The position numbers and the translations under genes are program-made. From positions 1,988,920 to 2,052,919 of the forward strand of contig NC_053119.1 in the NCBI RefSeq assembly GCF_010015445.1: a stretch of DNA of 64,000 bases. Reading direction: 5' to 3'. Within the stretch, counting starts at the first letter, position 1; each line of letters opens with the position of its first letter. The DNA is from Perca fluviatilis. Lineage: Eukaryota > Chordata > Actinopteri > Perciformes > Percidae. The notes under the pieces were generated by a model. It did no database searches. It worked only from the letters and a program-made list of their open reading frames with translations, and was not told where the DNA came from. Of the stretch, positions 10,492 through 25,975 are shown piece after piece.

Positions 10492-11213
10492 AATGTCACA
10501 AAAACATTAATAATTCCTCGTCAGGATATCTTAAAACACAAAGTCTTGTCTTTAAAAGTCTTATTTTACCCCGAAACCTTCACTTTACTGGGATTAAGAC
10601 CCAGACAAGCAGCGAGTTCTCTCAGGTGTTTGGAGCTGAAAACAGTTGCAGATTCATTTCCTTTCTGATAGTTTGTAAAGAGACTTGAACGGTCGTTGTG
10701 TTGTTGTTCAGTTAGATATAAAATATGAAAAGTAAAGGCGTGAAGGGAGCTGAAGGTGTGAATAACGGCGGTGCAGATCTGCTCCGGCGGGCCGCTGGAG
10801 GTTTGGCTGAAGCTGTGTGACAGATGGTGCCATTTGCTTGCAGTCATTCCTCCAGTGACCCTTACTGCTGAATATCACTCAGCAGGAAGCTGCTCCATGT
10901 GTTTTACTATAGGTGGCATCCTGTTAGCCTAGCCGCCGCTAACCTATTGGGATCAGAAGTAAACAAACCCAAACACACAATGTCCAAAACTACAAACCAC
11001 CTGCAGGCTCCCGTTTGTCAGACGTGTGGAAATGTATTTATGGAAGAATCCTCTTTCAGTCGTTGCTGCAGTCTTCTTATTGCAAGACACTTTAGGCAGT
11101 AAAAGTAATATATTAGTATATATTCTTTCATCTGTATTACATCTAATGTGTGAATCCTGCTTTTTATGTTTGTCAGCCAAGATAACAAACTATTCTTTTA
11201 GTCTTTTTCTCAC

Positions 11214-11686
11214 TTAACTCTTGTGTTGTCCTTGGGTCAAATTTGAGCCATTTTTATATATCAGAATTATGGATTTCTTTGAACCAAATTTCCCCAAAGA
11301 AACATGAATGCGTGGATGTACTGTATGTTGTATGGAAGCCATGAAACATTCTTGGCAGGTAAAAGTAATGATTACTTTCATTGAATTGTGTTTTTTTTTC
11401 TCAATTTTATAGCATTTGAAATAAACTGTGATCCACTCAACATCCTCTGATCTTAACGATCAGACAAAATAATCCACAATGTATGTGTTTGTGTATGTGT
11501 ATATGTGTGTATGTGTTTAAAACAAATAGTTATATCATTTAAATTATGTTTATTGACCATTTATTTTAAAAAGCGTGGAAAAAAGTGACAAAAACGTTTC
11601 AAAAAGCATCAAAAAAAAGTTAATTTGCAATTTTGACCTGGAAGGACAACAAGTTCACGGTCTACGGGAAGACAACCAAGGGTTAA
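11214..11686. mobile_element. TTAA-flanked MITE (piggyBac-like), copy 3
   Basis: The left end TTAACTCTTGTGTTGTCC and right end GACAACCAAGGGTTAA are bounded by TTAA. The inner motif is GGGTCAAATTTGAGCC. No coding region. Confidence 0.68.
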
Positions 11687-12085
11687 ATGTATTTATTTAT
11701 GTCCTCCAGACAGAAACATTTAGTTTATTCTCCGAGCTGTTGGAGCAGAGTGTTTATATCTTTAAACTTGAAGATATAATATTTAATATTTCTGAATTAA
11801 AATGTCTAAAAACAGCTCATCCTTTGTTCTAATGTCAGTAATGAATGGTGATATCTGTTAGTTAGATGTTGATCCTATCCACCTTCATGTTTTAAATGTT
11901 TTTATTGCCTCTTATCTTTTATTTGCTGCAGTATTCTTATTGTAAGACACTTTAGGCAGTAAAAGCAACCTTAACCTTGTTATTGTCTCATATTTAATAT
12001 ATTCTGTTATCTGGTTTATTAATAGTCTAACGACTGATGTCTAAGTCCTACCTTTTATGTTTGTTGAAGTGATGATAAACAATAT

Positions 12086-12515
12086 TAGAGATGGCCCGAT
12101 ACCACTTTTTTGCTTCCCGATACCGATTCTGATACCTGAACTTGTGTATCGGCCGATACCGAGTACCGATCCGATACCAGTGTGTCATATATTTTATTAT
12201 GTTTTAACAGCTGTATCCCTGTATGGATGTGATATTATTTCTATCAGGTTAAACTCTTTGTGAAACATGAACAAACACAAACAATGAATGCCGTAGAACT
12301 TTCTTTTATTCTCCAGTTTGACAGTCAGTTATAACGGAAAAGAACATAAATAAACTACTTTAATGTAGATTTTCTTTAGGGCTTTATTACGTGGTATCGG
12401 ATCGGTGCATAAACTCCAGTACTTCCCGATACCGATACCAGCGTTTTAGGCAGTATCGGCGCCGATACCGATACTGGCCGATACCGATACTGGTATCGGT
12501 ATCGGAACATCTCTA
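12086..12515. mobile_element. hAT MITE with 8-bp target duplication
   Basis: Ends TAGAGATGGCCCGATACC and GGTATCGGAACATCTCTA are inverted repeats. The flanks carry an exact 8-bp duplication AACAATAT (12,078-12,085 and 12,516-12,523). The interior is rich in CCGATACCGATAC motifs. No transposase. Confidence 0.9.
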
Positions 12516-12866
12516 AACAATATATCTTAATCTCACTTAAATTTTGGACCAAAAGGTGATCGGTGAACTCTGAGCAGCATTTTGTGAAGCTTTATGTTTT
12601 AGTGACGGGGGCTGAAACATGGGAGGAGATAAATACTGAATGTTCAAACTAAGATTAAGATTAGATTTAGATTTAAGTCAACAAAAAAATCAATACTCTT
12701 ACAACAGAACTATGTCACCCAGCAGGAACAACAAACAACATACATTATTTAAAGAAAGCTCCTAATTCACAAATAAAGTCTGGTTTACGTGACTGTAATA
12801 ACAAATAAACTTGTTATGTCATCCTCTGGCAAGTTTGTTTCCCTTTGAGTCTTTCTGTTACATTAT

Positions 12867-13266
12867 GTGGAGATATGCTGGCTCTATACACACTAAAAGT
12901 CCTGATTATTTACATGGAGTCTGGTGGAGATATGCTGGCTCTATACACGCTAAAAGTCCTGATTCTTTACATGGAGTCTGGTGGAGATATGCTGGCTCTA
13001 TACATGCTAAAAGTCCTGATTATTTACATGGAGTCTGGTGGAGATATGCTGGCTCTATACACGCTAAAAGTCCTGATTATTTACATGGAGTCTGGTGGAG
13101 ATATGCTGGCTCTATACACACTAAAAGTCCTGATTATTTACATGGAGTCTGGTGGAGATATGCTGGCTCTATACACGCTAAAAGTCCTGATTATTTACAT
13201 GGAGTCTGGTGGAGATATGCTGGCTCTATACACGCTAAAAGTCCTGATTATTTACATGGAGTCTGG
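12867..13266. repeat. 57-bp minisatellite, about 7 copies
   Basis: Tandem 57-bp unit containing ATATGCTGGCTCTATACACG and a CATGGAGTCTGGTGGAG block. As 57 is a multiple of three, two plus-strand frames stay open right through and look like a protein repeat. There is no splice context or domain, so I treat it as non-coding. Confidence 0.92.
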
Positions 13267-13726
13267 ATGTAAATATGGAGAACTTTTAGTGACTCTAACT
13301 GCTGCTGAACATTAGCCCTGTAGGGTTACAGTACAGCTTGGTTCTGGTTTAATACTGGACCAGTTTCAGAGATTGTTGTTCACATCAGACACTCAGACAC
13401 AGAAACATGGACACATGTAGTCCAGGTTGAAAAATACTACAGTACATGAAATGAAGGAGAAGAGATGGTTCCTTCCTCTCTGTCTTTGTCTGTGGACATG
13501 TGTTCAGAGTCTCAGGGGTTTGAGCGGCAGCAGCCCGGAGGAAGAGGGCCCCCTGCAGGCCGAGCCTCCTCACAGCAGACGGCCCGGCCTCACGCTCCAC
13601 CTGAGTCAGTCAGATGCATGCTGGGAGCAGCGGCAGCTCAGACTGCAGCATTCCTCCGAAGCTTCAGCTGTCGTCTCTGCAGGTCGGCCTGGATCAGCGC
13701 TGTCAACACCATCCCTTGTTCTCCTG

Positions 13727-13926
13727 GATCCTCAAAACCTGGACCTTGAGCCAGATCTCTGTCAGGATCCTCAGAACCTGGACCCTAAGCCAGATCTCAG
13801 TCAAGATCCTCAGAACCTGGACCCTGAGCAAGATCTCTCTCGGGATCCTCAGAACCTGGACCCTGAAGCCAGATCTCTCTCGGGATCCTCAGAACCTGGA
13901 CCCTGAGCCGGATCTCTCTCAGGATT
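13727..13926. repeat. 39-bp minisatellite, about 5 copies
   Basis: Unit of 39 bp, GATCCTCAGAACCTGGACCC followed by TGAGCCAGATCTCTCTCAG. It keeps a plus-strand frame encoding a PQNLDPEPDLSQD-like repeat. The open frame extends upstream to about 13,427 through a GC-richer stretch. A coding origin cannot be excluded, but no start, domain or intron evidence supports it. Confidence 0.8.
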
Positions 13927-14086
13927 CTGAGCAGAGACAGTTGCTGGGGGCCTCCGGAAGGATGTCTCTTATTATATAAAGACTTTTTGGTGCTGGGAGG
14001 ACGATGGCTGGAAACATCATCACACATGCTGTAAAGTAGAAAAGACAGATTGTTAAAGGAAGAAGAGACTGTAACCCTGGGAAACA

Positions 14087-14240
14087 GAGTGTATATATGT
14101 ATGTATGCATGTGTATATGTGTGTGTAAGTATGTATATATGTATGTATGCATGTGTATATGTCTATGTATTTATATTTGTATGCATGTATATATGTGTGT
14201 AAGTATGTATATGTTTGTATGCATGTGAATATGGGTTTGT
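14087..14240. repeat. ATGTATATATGTATGTATGC microsatellite
   Basis: Imperfect purine-pyrimidine alternating repeat of TGTA, TATG and GCATG units. Simple-sequence DNA. Confidence 0.85.
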
Positions 14241-14368
14241 AAGTATGTAGTTTCACTAATTTAAATGCTTTTCATCATCTTTATTCTAAACTCGTGTTTG
14301 TTGCCGTGGTCTTTGTTAGTGAGAGTCATCAGTCATCAGTTCAGAGGAAAACTGTGAAAATGTTTCCA

Positions 14369-14800
14369 TCTGCTGGTAGAAATCATCTCCTACAGGGAGA
14401 ATAAAGTCTATCTGCTGGTAGAAAACATCTCCTACAGGGAGAATAAAGTCTATCTGCTGGTAGAAAACATCTCCTACAGGGAGAATAAAGTCTATCAGCT
14501 GGTAGAAAACATCTCCTACAGGGAGAATAAAGTCTATCTGCTGGTAGAAAGTATCTCCTACAGGGAGAATAAAGTCTATCTGCTGGTAGAAAGCATCTCC
14601 TACAGGGAGAATAAAGTCTATCTGCTGGTAGAAAGCATCTCCTACAGGGAGAATAAAGTCTATCTGCTGGTAGAAAGTATCTCCTACAGGGAGAATAAAG
14701 TCTATCTGCTGGTAGAAAGTATCTCCTACAGGGAGAATAAAGTCTATCTGCTGGTAGAAAGCATCTCCTACAGGGAGAATAAAGTCTATCTGCTGGTAGA
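14369..14800. repeat. 42-bp minisatellite, locus 1 (about 10 copies)
   Basis: Unit CATCTCCTACAGGGAGAATA followed by AAGTCTATCTGCTGGTAGAAAG (42 bp). The same unit forms separate arrays at 39.7 and 47.3 kb. The left flank (gtcatcagttcag, then ctgtg) is shared with the 39.7-kb array. Confidence 0.95.
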
Positions 14801-15461
14801 GGAGCTGCAGAACATGAGTGCTGGAGATAACGGTTGCTTCAGCAGAGATTTGGGAGAGGAAAGATCCACAGGTTCAAATCTCTGGCATCCAGATTATGTC
14901 ATATCTCACGAGCGCGATTAAACATGCTCCACGAACAAATTATATAATTTCACGCGTGCAGATATCACTCTTTGTGCACTAATTCAACAATTGAAGTGAA
15001 ATGGCAGCTGCGAGCGTGAATCTTAACATAGGGAGAGGGAAAGAATGACGGGGCGGAGGAGGACATACACACTGCTCTAGAAGGTGATTTCTGCACGCCC
15101 AAATGAAACTCACTTTTGACATTTTGGGGGTGGAAACCAAGGAGGCACTGGCCCTCCTCTGATTGGTCACTTTTAAGGCCATCCCACCCATGGACCTCCT
15201 TTGTTTACCTTGAATGACAGCTTTCAGTCAGGAAGCTCGGAGTAGTTGTCCTGGCCGAAGAACAGTTGTTCTGTCTTCATAACAATGTAGTGCAACATAT
15301 TACTGTGAATAAAGGAATACTGACAATCTGAGGCTGGAATATGTGCCAGATATCTGCGTGTGTGAAATGATATAATTTGATCATAGAGCATGTTTTCATC
15401 ATGCTGGCAAGATATGACATATATTGGACGCCATACGCTTCATGTGTCTGTTGACAAATTT

Positions 15462-15515
15462 TTTGTGTGTGTGTTAGTCTCTGTCTGTCTGTCTGTGTGT
15501 GTGTGTGTGTGTGTG

Positions 15516-15578
<63 letters not shown>

Positions 15579-15623
15579 TGTGTGTGTCTGTGTGTCTGTA
15601 TGTGTCTGTCTGCGTGTCTTTGT

Positions 15624-15680
<57 letters not shown>

Positions 15681-15740
15681 TGTGTGTCTGTATGTGTCTG
15701 TCTGCGTGTCTTTGTGTGTCTGTGTGTGTGTGTGTGTTAA
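15462..15740. repeat. Compound (TG)n/(TGTC)n microsatellite
   Basis: Long TG-rich run interrupted by TGTCTGTC and CGCG. It gives spurious open frames of Cys/Val or His/Thr on both strands. Confidence 0.95.
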
Positions 15741-15952
15741 GCTTTTTCTTCTGGATCCAAACGTCTTCCTTAAACACTGTCAGCAACATTCTCTTGCAGG
15801 TTTCCAAAGAACTGATGAAAACACTTCATTAGAAAACATGTGAGTGTGTCTGTCTCTCCTGCCAAGAACTCTATCACTATCGTTTTTAAGCAGGTTTTGG
15901 TTTCCACAGAAGTGAATACTCTCTTTCCCACGTTAGTGGGGGGGGGGGGGCT

Positions 15953-16528
15953 ACTGTCTATAAAGACTTCAGATACAGTATTAAGGGACCACTAAGGTCT
16001 ATATAAAAGAGACTTCAGATACAGTATTAGGAGACCACTAAGGTCTATATAAAAGAGACTTCAGATACAGTATTAGGGGACCACTAAGGTCTATATAAAA
16101 GAGACTTCAGATACAGTATTAGGGGACCACTAAGGTCTATATAAAAGAGACTTCAGATACAGTATTAAGGGACCACTAAGGCCTATATAAAAGAGACTTC
16201 AGATACAGTATTAGAGGACCACTAAGGCCTATATAAAAGAGACTTCAGATACAGTATTAAGGGACCACTAAGGTCTATATAAAAGAGACTTTAGATACAG
16301 TATTAGGGGACCACTAAGGTCTATATAAAAGAGACTTTAGATACAGTATTAGGGGACCACTAAGTCCTATATAAAAGAGACTTCAGATACAGTATTAGGG
16401 GACCACTAAGGTCTATATAAAAGAGACTACAGATACAGTATTAGAGGACCACTAAGGTCTATATAAAAGAGACTACAGATATAGTATTAGGGGACCACTA
16501 AGGTCTATATAAAAGAGACTTCAGATAA
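15953..16528. repeat. 46-bp minisatellite, part 1
   Basis: About 12 copies of GAGACTTCAGATACAGTATT followed by AGGGGACCACTAAGGTCTATATAAAA (46 bp). Variants differ by single bases. The array is split by a SINE at 16,531-16,893 and resumes briefly at about 16,896-16,949. Confidence 0.95.
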
Positions 16529-16530
16529 TT

Positions 16531-16893
16531 TTAATAACAATAATTATACTGTTTATTGATCCCCAGGGGGGAAATTACAATTTACACTCTGTTTGTTAGA
16601 AATCACTACACACAGGTCTGAAATACACACAGACATGCTCAGGACCTATTCATGCACAAATGGAGAGATGTCAGAGTGAGTGGGCTGCCAGTGCTGGACC
16701 AGCACCCTGAGCGGTTGGGGGGTAAGGTGCCTTGCTCACGAGCACCTGGCAGTGCCCAGGAGGTGAACTGGCATCTCTCCAGCTACCAATCCACATTCTG
16801 TACTTTAGTCCGTACTGGGACTTGAACCAGTGACCCTCCGGTTCCCAACCCAAGTCCCCAAGTCCCTACAGACTGAGCTACTGCCACCACAAA
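16531..16893 (-). mobile_element. Full-length tRNA-derived SINE inserted in a minisatellite
   Basis: On the minus strand the head GGTGGCAGTAGCTCAGTCTG (A box) is followed by ACTGGTTCAAGTCCC (B box), then a body, then a tail with CCCCTGGGGATCAATAAACA. The tRNA head plus LINE-type tail identify a fish SINE. The 46-bp tandem array lies on both sides, so insertion came after array growth. Confidence 0.85.
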
Positions 16894-16895
16894 TT

Positions 16896-16949
16896 ATAAA
16901 AGAGACTTCAGATACAGTATTACGGGACCACTGAGGCCTATATAAAAGC
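16896..16949. repeat. 46-bp minisatellite, part 2
   Basis: One more unit of the array that precedes the SINE (aaaagagacttcagatacag, then accactgaggcctatat). It ends at about 16,949. Confidence 0.9.
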
Positions 16950-17016
16950 ATCCAAAGAGCACCATGTCATGGGAGCTTAAAGTGTGATGCGAGTCCGAGT
17001 CTCAGACCCCATCTCT

Positions 17017-17022
<6 letters not shown>

Positions 17023-17047
<25 letters not shown>
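17023..17047. repeat. (TG)n microsatellite
   Basis: Short TG run. It precedes a CTTCTTCCTTAAACTCCTGC block that recurs upstream of both stefin copies. Confidence 0.9.
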
Positions 17048-17048
<1 letters not shown>

Positions 17049-17379
17049 TTCTTCCTTAAACTCCTGCCTTGAACTCTGTCTTTCTTTTGCAGGTGTGGTT
17101 TCTATGCAGTCATTAAGAAATTCTGTGATAAACGATGCTAGGATTAGAATGAATGTACTGAAAGTGTGTGTGTGTGTCTGAGTTTAAATAAAAACTTCTT
17201 CCTTAAACTCGTGCCAAGAACACTGACATTCTTTAGCAGGTTTCTATAGAAGTGAACACTGTCTTTCTCACAGTTGATCAAAGTTGAACTTTGAAGAACT
17301 GATTTTTATCAACAAGAACTGATTTTTATCAAACTAGTATCCCAGCTTTACTTGCTGTATTTCTTGTTGATACAATATG

Positions 17380-17383
<4 letters not shown>

Positions 17384-17438
<55 letters not shown>
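17384..17438. repeat. (TG)n microsatellite
   Basis: About 27 TG units some 250 bp upstream of the first stefin copy. Confidence 0.95.
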
Positions 17439-17439
<1 letters not shown>

Positions 17440-17606
17440 GACTTAGATTTCAAACAGCCATCCATCGTCAAATGGAATTTAGAAAGGAATTCATAAGAGG
17501 AAAAAAAACGACCCCAATCATGTGAGGGTTGTTGTTCCTCCTACAGCTCCACCCATCATGTAGGGGAACCATGTGTAGCTCTCTGGAGGGGAGGGGGGTT
17601 ACTCTC

Positions 17607-17614
17607 TATAAATA
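17607..17614 (+). promoter_or_regulatory. TATA box of stefin copy 1
   Basis: TATAAATA lies 80 bp before the ATG, inside ACTCTCTATAAATACATGC. The same block lies at the same distance class before the second stefin copy, so the promoter was duplicated with the gene. Confidence 0.7.
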
Positions 17615-18011
17615 CATGCATATGTGATAAACAGTTTAGACACGTAAAAGCACGCAGTTGACTTCTCTGATAACTTCAGCAGACCTCGAGACAATGGCAA
17701 ACAGGGACGGATACTGTCCGATAATGCCCACCACGAAGGAAACTCAGGATCTCTGTGATCAGGTGAGCTTCTCTCTACCTTCATTCTTCACAACCTCCAC
17801 ACCCAATGTCTGCATTTACATCATATGTATTTCATTCATACACAGGTGAAGTCCCAAGTGGAGGAAAATACAAGAAAGAATTATGTGGAATTCAAAGCAT
17901 TTAAATACAGGAGTCAAGATGTTGCGGGAGGAACCAACTACCTTATCAAGGTAAATAGATATGTCTTTAATATACAGGTAGAATTATTAGTGACATGTTA
18001 AACCATGGAAG

Positions 18012-18012
<1 letters not shown>

Positions 18013-18087
<75 letters not shown>
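18013..18087. repeat. (TG)n microsatellite in stefin intron 2
   Basis: Follows AACCATGGAAGGTCTG. The related AACCATGGCAGG also precedes TG runs at 48.2, 50.3 and 55.2 kb, marking the same ancestral intron position. Confidence 0.95.
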
Positions 18088-18088
<1 letters not shown>

Positions 18089-18099
18089 TTCTTGTTTAA

Positions 18100-18396
18100 C
18101 TACATTCGTGTGGTCCAAATACAGTATACTTGTGGGGTCCTGACAGCTTTGTGGGGCCAAAATGCTGGACCCCACAAGTTTAAAGGGCTGTTTGAGGGTT
18201 AAGACTTGGTTTTAGGATTAGGGATAGAATGAGGTTATGGTTAGGGTGAGGGTAAGGGTTAAGGTTAGGCATTTAGTTGTGATGGTTAAGGTTAGGGCAA
18301 GGGTTAAGGTTAGGCATTTAGTTGTGATGGTTAAGGTTAGGGTAAGGGGCTAGGGAACGCATTATGTCAATGACGGGTCCCCACAAAGTGCAATGC

Positions 18397-18398
<2 letters not shown>
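18100..18398. repeat. GGTTAGGGTAAGGGTTAAGG-type repeat with TGTGGGGTCC ends
   Basis: Tandem-like GGTTAAGGTTAGGG and GGCATTTAGTTGTGATGGTT units bordered by CTTGTGGGGTCC and GGGTCCCCACAAAG. A second copy at 40,244-46,330 is split by a transposon. TTAGGG resemblance is coincidental; this is not a telomere. Confidence 0.85.

Positions 18399-18399
<1 letters not shown>

Positions 18400-18482
<83 letters not shown>
18400..18482. repeat. (TG)n microsatellite
   Basis: About 41 TG units in intron 2 of the stefin pseudogene, just upstream of exon 3. Confidence 0.95.
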
Positions 18483-18485
<3 letters not shown>

Positions 18486-18743
18486 ACCACATCCTCACTG
18501 CTCAACAACAAAAGATCAAGATGAATACATGTGTTTAGACGTCTAATTTCTAATTTTCCTCTTTTGTTCTTGCAGGTTATGTTGGAGGAGCGAACTACAC
18601 TCATCTGGAAGTCACCCTAGAAATTCTGCGTGATGGACAAAATGTTTTGCTGATTAATGTACTAGAGCATCAGACCAAAGACAACCTCCTCGTACCTTTT
18701 TAGAAACTGATCCCAAAACCAGTTTCAACAGTAAAATACTTAA

Positions 18744-19387
18744 AGGTGCAATATGTAATACTGACAGCTAGTGTTGAAAATAGTTACTGCAGTACAAATT
18801 CAAAATACTGGAGAGCGTCATCTCCCCCACCCCCGCCTCCCCAGACTCAAAGTTCATGGAGGTTGCCAGGCTGAGACCGCAGCATCCACAACAATGTTGC
18901 TAGACGATTGTCTCACATAGCCAGACATTACTCCACAGCACAGCAGAGTAGCTAACGCTAGATGTCGGCTATATTGACAGTCATAAAAGCCCGTGCTCAC
19001 GTGGAGCTCTGTACCCAACTGACAGACACACTTTTTCGGCTTAGAATTACAGTAGAATACCACTAAAAATACCACTACCTTGCCGACTGAACACACTTCA
19101 TTGGCTTAGAATTACGGCAACAATCGCTAAACACATTGCAAACTTACAGTACTCTCTTTCCGATTTACAGCCCCCCTATTTGGCTTCAAATAACTCACTG
19201 GGCAGTTGATACCAACACACAAACACAAGTTTAGACACGGAACGGAAATTTCAAAAGGAGAAAATACTGGCATTAGCATTGTTGTCAGAAAAGATAGTAT
19301 TTCACCTTAGCATGTTTCCTTAATATTTGATGATGCATTGGGGTCATTTTTGGATTTATTACAGTAAATATATTACATACTGGACCT
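18744..19387. mobile_element. TTAA-flanked MITE in the stefin 3'UTR
   Basis: Ends AGGTGCAATATGTAAT and ATTACATACTGGACCT are inverted. TTAA lies on each side (18,740-18,743 and 19,388-19,391). Copy 2 of the gene has the uninterrupted TTTAAAGGCTGCAG at the matching 3'UTR position, and the third remnant at 50,657 has TATAAAGGCTGCAG. The 644-bp insert is therefore specific to copy 1. No coding region. Confidence 0.88.
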
Positions 19388-19513
19388 TTAAAGGCTGCAG
19401 TCTCTTGTTAAAATCTTCTGCTTCTTTATTCTGAAATGATTTAACTTTGATTTTGAATGTATTAACGCTGAGAGATGAAGATATTTGGTGGAATGCAATG
19501 TCCTTTAACTCCA

Positions 19514-19519
19514 AATAAA
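19514..19519 (+). terminator. Poly(A) signal of stefin copy 1
   Basis: AATAAA in CTCCAAATAAATATCCTGCC, conserved at the equivalent position in copy 2 (55,728) and in the third remnant (50,832). Confidence 0.7.
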
Positions 19520-19931
19520 TATCCTGCCACTATCCTACAGTGTTTGGGACTTATTGATTGTTTACTAGAATAGATTTTCCTGACACTGGGAGTATTCTTA
19601 ATTTGCATTTGCAGTAGCAAAAACCAACATGAGAGAAGCTTTGTGTTAACTTATTGACTCTGGTGATGATTTTTCTCTGATTAACGCTCCCTAACATTTT
19701 GAGCATTAAACACTTTATTTCCTGCTCCTCTTTCTACCTTTTTCTGCATTAATTTATGCAGGACTATACATGTACATGGAAACATAGGTGAAGACTCTAT
19801 GGGATATGATACAGTAAAGCTCTCAGGCATTCTCTATTTCTTTTTAAATATGAATTCTCCTGTAAATGAACTTTTCTCATAATTATTGTCTCTGCTGAGT
19901 CCACACAGTCTCACTCTAGGCCAGTCGGCCT

Positions 19932-20123
19932 TTTGCCCTTGTGTTGACTTTGGGTCACATTGACCCGTTTTCAATTTTTGTTTTATATCAGAAAATATGG
20001 GACGTAGAAATAAGAGCTGAAAATGTGTAGAATAAAAATGTAACAATTTAAAACAAAAGGCAAAAACAAACAACGTGTCAAAAAAAATGTCAAGGTTGAC
20101 GGGAAGACAACACAAGGGTTTAA
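19932..20123. mobile_element. piggyBac-like MITE, copy 4
   Basis: CCCTTGTGTTGACTTTGGGT at the left and ACGGGAAGACAACACAAGGG at the right are inverted. The left TTAA has decayed to TTTG. Same family as copy 1. Confidence 0.65.
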
Positions 20124-24221
<4,098 letters not shown>

Positions 24222-24225
<4 letters not shown>

Positions 24226-24352
24226 AATGCACCTGAACACACCTCCCTGTAAGACCAGCACGCCCAGAATGCACCTGAACACACCTCCCTGTAAGACCAG
24301 CATGCCCAGAATGCACCTGAACACACCTCCCTGTAAGACCAGCACGCCCATG
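24222..24352. repeat. 42-bp minisatellite (3 copies)
   Basis: Three units of CCAGAATGCACCTGAACACA followed by CCTCCCTGTAAGACCAGCACGC. Unrelated in sequence to the dispersed 42-bp family at 14.4 kb. Confidence 0.9.
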
Positions 24353-24497
24353 GGCCACAGATGGGTGCAGGTGCATTTGCTGTTTAAACGACGTGGGTGC
24401 TGGACGGGTCGGGCTTCGCTTCCACTGGATGCGGGCTTGCTGCGCCCCTATCCTGGATGCAAGATAGTGCCCTTTGTCTGCTTTTATTGTTGTTAAC

Positions 24498-24625
24498 AGC
24501 GCTGGAAGAAGTATTCAGATCCTGTACTGCAGTAAAAGTACTAATGCCACACTGTAAATATACTCTGTTACAGTTCAAGGCCTGCAGTTAAAATGTTACT
24601 TCAGTAAAAGTGTGTACTGGAGTAG
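24498..24625. mobile_element. Dispersed fish repeat fragment
   Basis: GCGCTGGAAGAAGTATTCAG followed by ATCCTGTACTGCAGTAAAAG is a stretch I know as very common in teleost genomes. Boundaries and class are uncertain. It lies beside an hAT-type transposase fragment, but a link is not shown. Confidence 0.45.
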
Positions 24626-25149
24626 ATGTACTTTGTTAAACCATAAAACTATGAGATTAAAACATACAGTTACTTTTATGTGATAGTCACTGCTAAACAA
24701 AAATCACAAGACACAAGACAATAATACAATGCATAAAATTATCCCAAGGCAATGTTTGGCTATTATATATGGCAATATAGTGTTCACTAAAACTCACGAA
24801 AGCAGAAAGCACAAAAGAAATTATGAAATGGGATTGACTGAAGATACAACAATGCCATCACACAACACAGCTGAGTGCAGGATGCAAAAAGAACAGTCAC
24901 TAAGTGAGTTGGGCAACTTCACAAACTGCATACGCAAACAGATACTGCTCTTGACAAGTAAGTCTCAAACAGGCCTATAGCAGCACCACAACATGATGCA
25001 ATTCACATTCAATACGCAAACAGCATTTCAATAAACTCAGCAAAATATGTTTATTATCTGATCACACAGTCACAACAGATTATATTAGACTGCTCAATTT
25101 ACAGATAGCATAATAGCTCTTACCTTTAGAAGTTCTTCTTTCTTGTCTT

Positions 25150-25490
25150 TTTCTATGCAAAGTCGCAGATCAAATCCTCAAAGTTGGAGAAGGTAGTCTG
25201 CAGTCCATTCCTCAGCATAACCTGCAATATGTTTGCAGGTGTCTTATCTTGCTCACTGCTGATAAAAGACCTAAACTGGATCAGCTCATCAGCTAGAGCA
25301 GAATCCATGTCAGTTGGATATAAAGATGAGAGAGCATTGGCCCGTTTGTGGAGATCAGTGTCATCACAGTCCATGTCAAACTAGACACCAAAATGACCAT
25401 TTATGTCTCTGTATGCATCCAGCCGTTTGTTCATTCCTGACAGCAAACTGTCAATAATCGGATTGAAGAAGGATAATTATTAAATATTAT
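25150..25490 (-). pseudogene. hAT/ZMYM-like transposase fragment with in-frame stop
   Basis: The minus strand reads GMNKRLDAYRDINGHFGV, then a stop codon, then DDTDLHKRANALSSLYPTDM and ADELIQFRSF. This resembles the C-terminal part of hAT-derived proteins of the zinc-finger MYM-type group common in fish. The DDE catalytic core and the dimerisation domain are not visible, so it is a decayed fragment. Family assignment rests on my recognition of the motif order. Confidence 0.6.
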
Positions 25491-25594
25491 TTCAAATAAT
25501 AGAGATAATTATCAAGATAGAGGCTAAGCCTTGTGTATACTTTGTTATGTGGAACAAAAAAAACTCCCATCACAGAAGGCCCCTCTTTGCGCAA

Positions 25595-25849
25595 GGGCCC
25601 CTGTGTGTATGTGTGTATGTGTGTGTCTGTGTGTCCGTCTGTGTGTGTGTGTGTGTATGTGTGTCTGTGTCCGTCTGTGTGTGTCTGTGTGTGTGTGTGT
25701 GTGTGTGTATGTGTGTGTGTGTCTGTCTGTCTGTGTGCTTGTCTGTGTGATTGTATATATGTGTGTGTGTGTGTGTATGTGTGTCTATGTGTCCGTCTGT
25801 GTGTGTCTGTTTGTGTGTGTCTGTCTGTCTGTGTGCTTGTCTGTGTGAT

Positions 25850-25935
<86 letters not shown>

Positions 25936-25975
25936 CGTTTGTGTGTGTGCTTGTCTGTGTGATTGTGTGTGTGTC
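25595..25975. repeat. Compound (TG)n microsatellite
   Basis: TG runs interrupted by TGTCTGTC and GTATGTG. It is followed by the same CTTCTTCCTTAAACTCCTGC block that follows TG runs near the stefin genes. Confidence 0.95.

Larger units (their letters stand above)
17694..18703 (+). pseudogene. cstb: Stefin (type-1 cystatin) copy 1, frameshifted
   Basis: Three exons mirror copy 2. Exon 1 is 17,694-17,762 (23 codons), exon 2 is 17,846-17,950 (35 codons, with KYRSQDVAGGTNYLIK, i.e. the QxVxG papain-binding loop) and exon 3 starts at 18,576. All junctions are GT-AG and phase 0. Exon 3 reads GTTATGTTGG where copy 2 reads GTTCATGTTGG: one C is missing. Translation therefore leaves the stefin frame after one residue and stops at 18,618-18,620. 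Beyond the shift the old frame is otherwise open to a TAG at 18,701-18,703, so the lesion looks recent, or is a base-calling error. TATA box and poly(A) signal are intact. Normally stefins are cytosolic inhibitors of cathepsins L, H and B. Truncated this way the product would lose its second hairpin loop and C-terminus. Confidence 0.85.

Noticed and set aside
12811..13315. Two long overlapping open frames resembling a repeat protein
   Set aside because: They come from a 57-bp tandem repeat whose length is a multiple of three. Two frames are open at once, which argues against coding selection.
18180..18360. Interstitial telomere (TTAGGG) tract
   Set aside because: GGTTAGGG motifs are irregular and mixed with GGCATTTAGTTGTGATGG units, and the same sequence recurs at 40.4 kb as a dispersed repeat.
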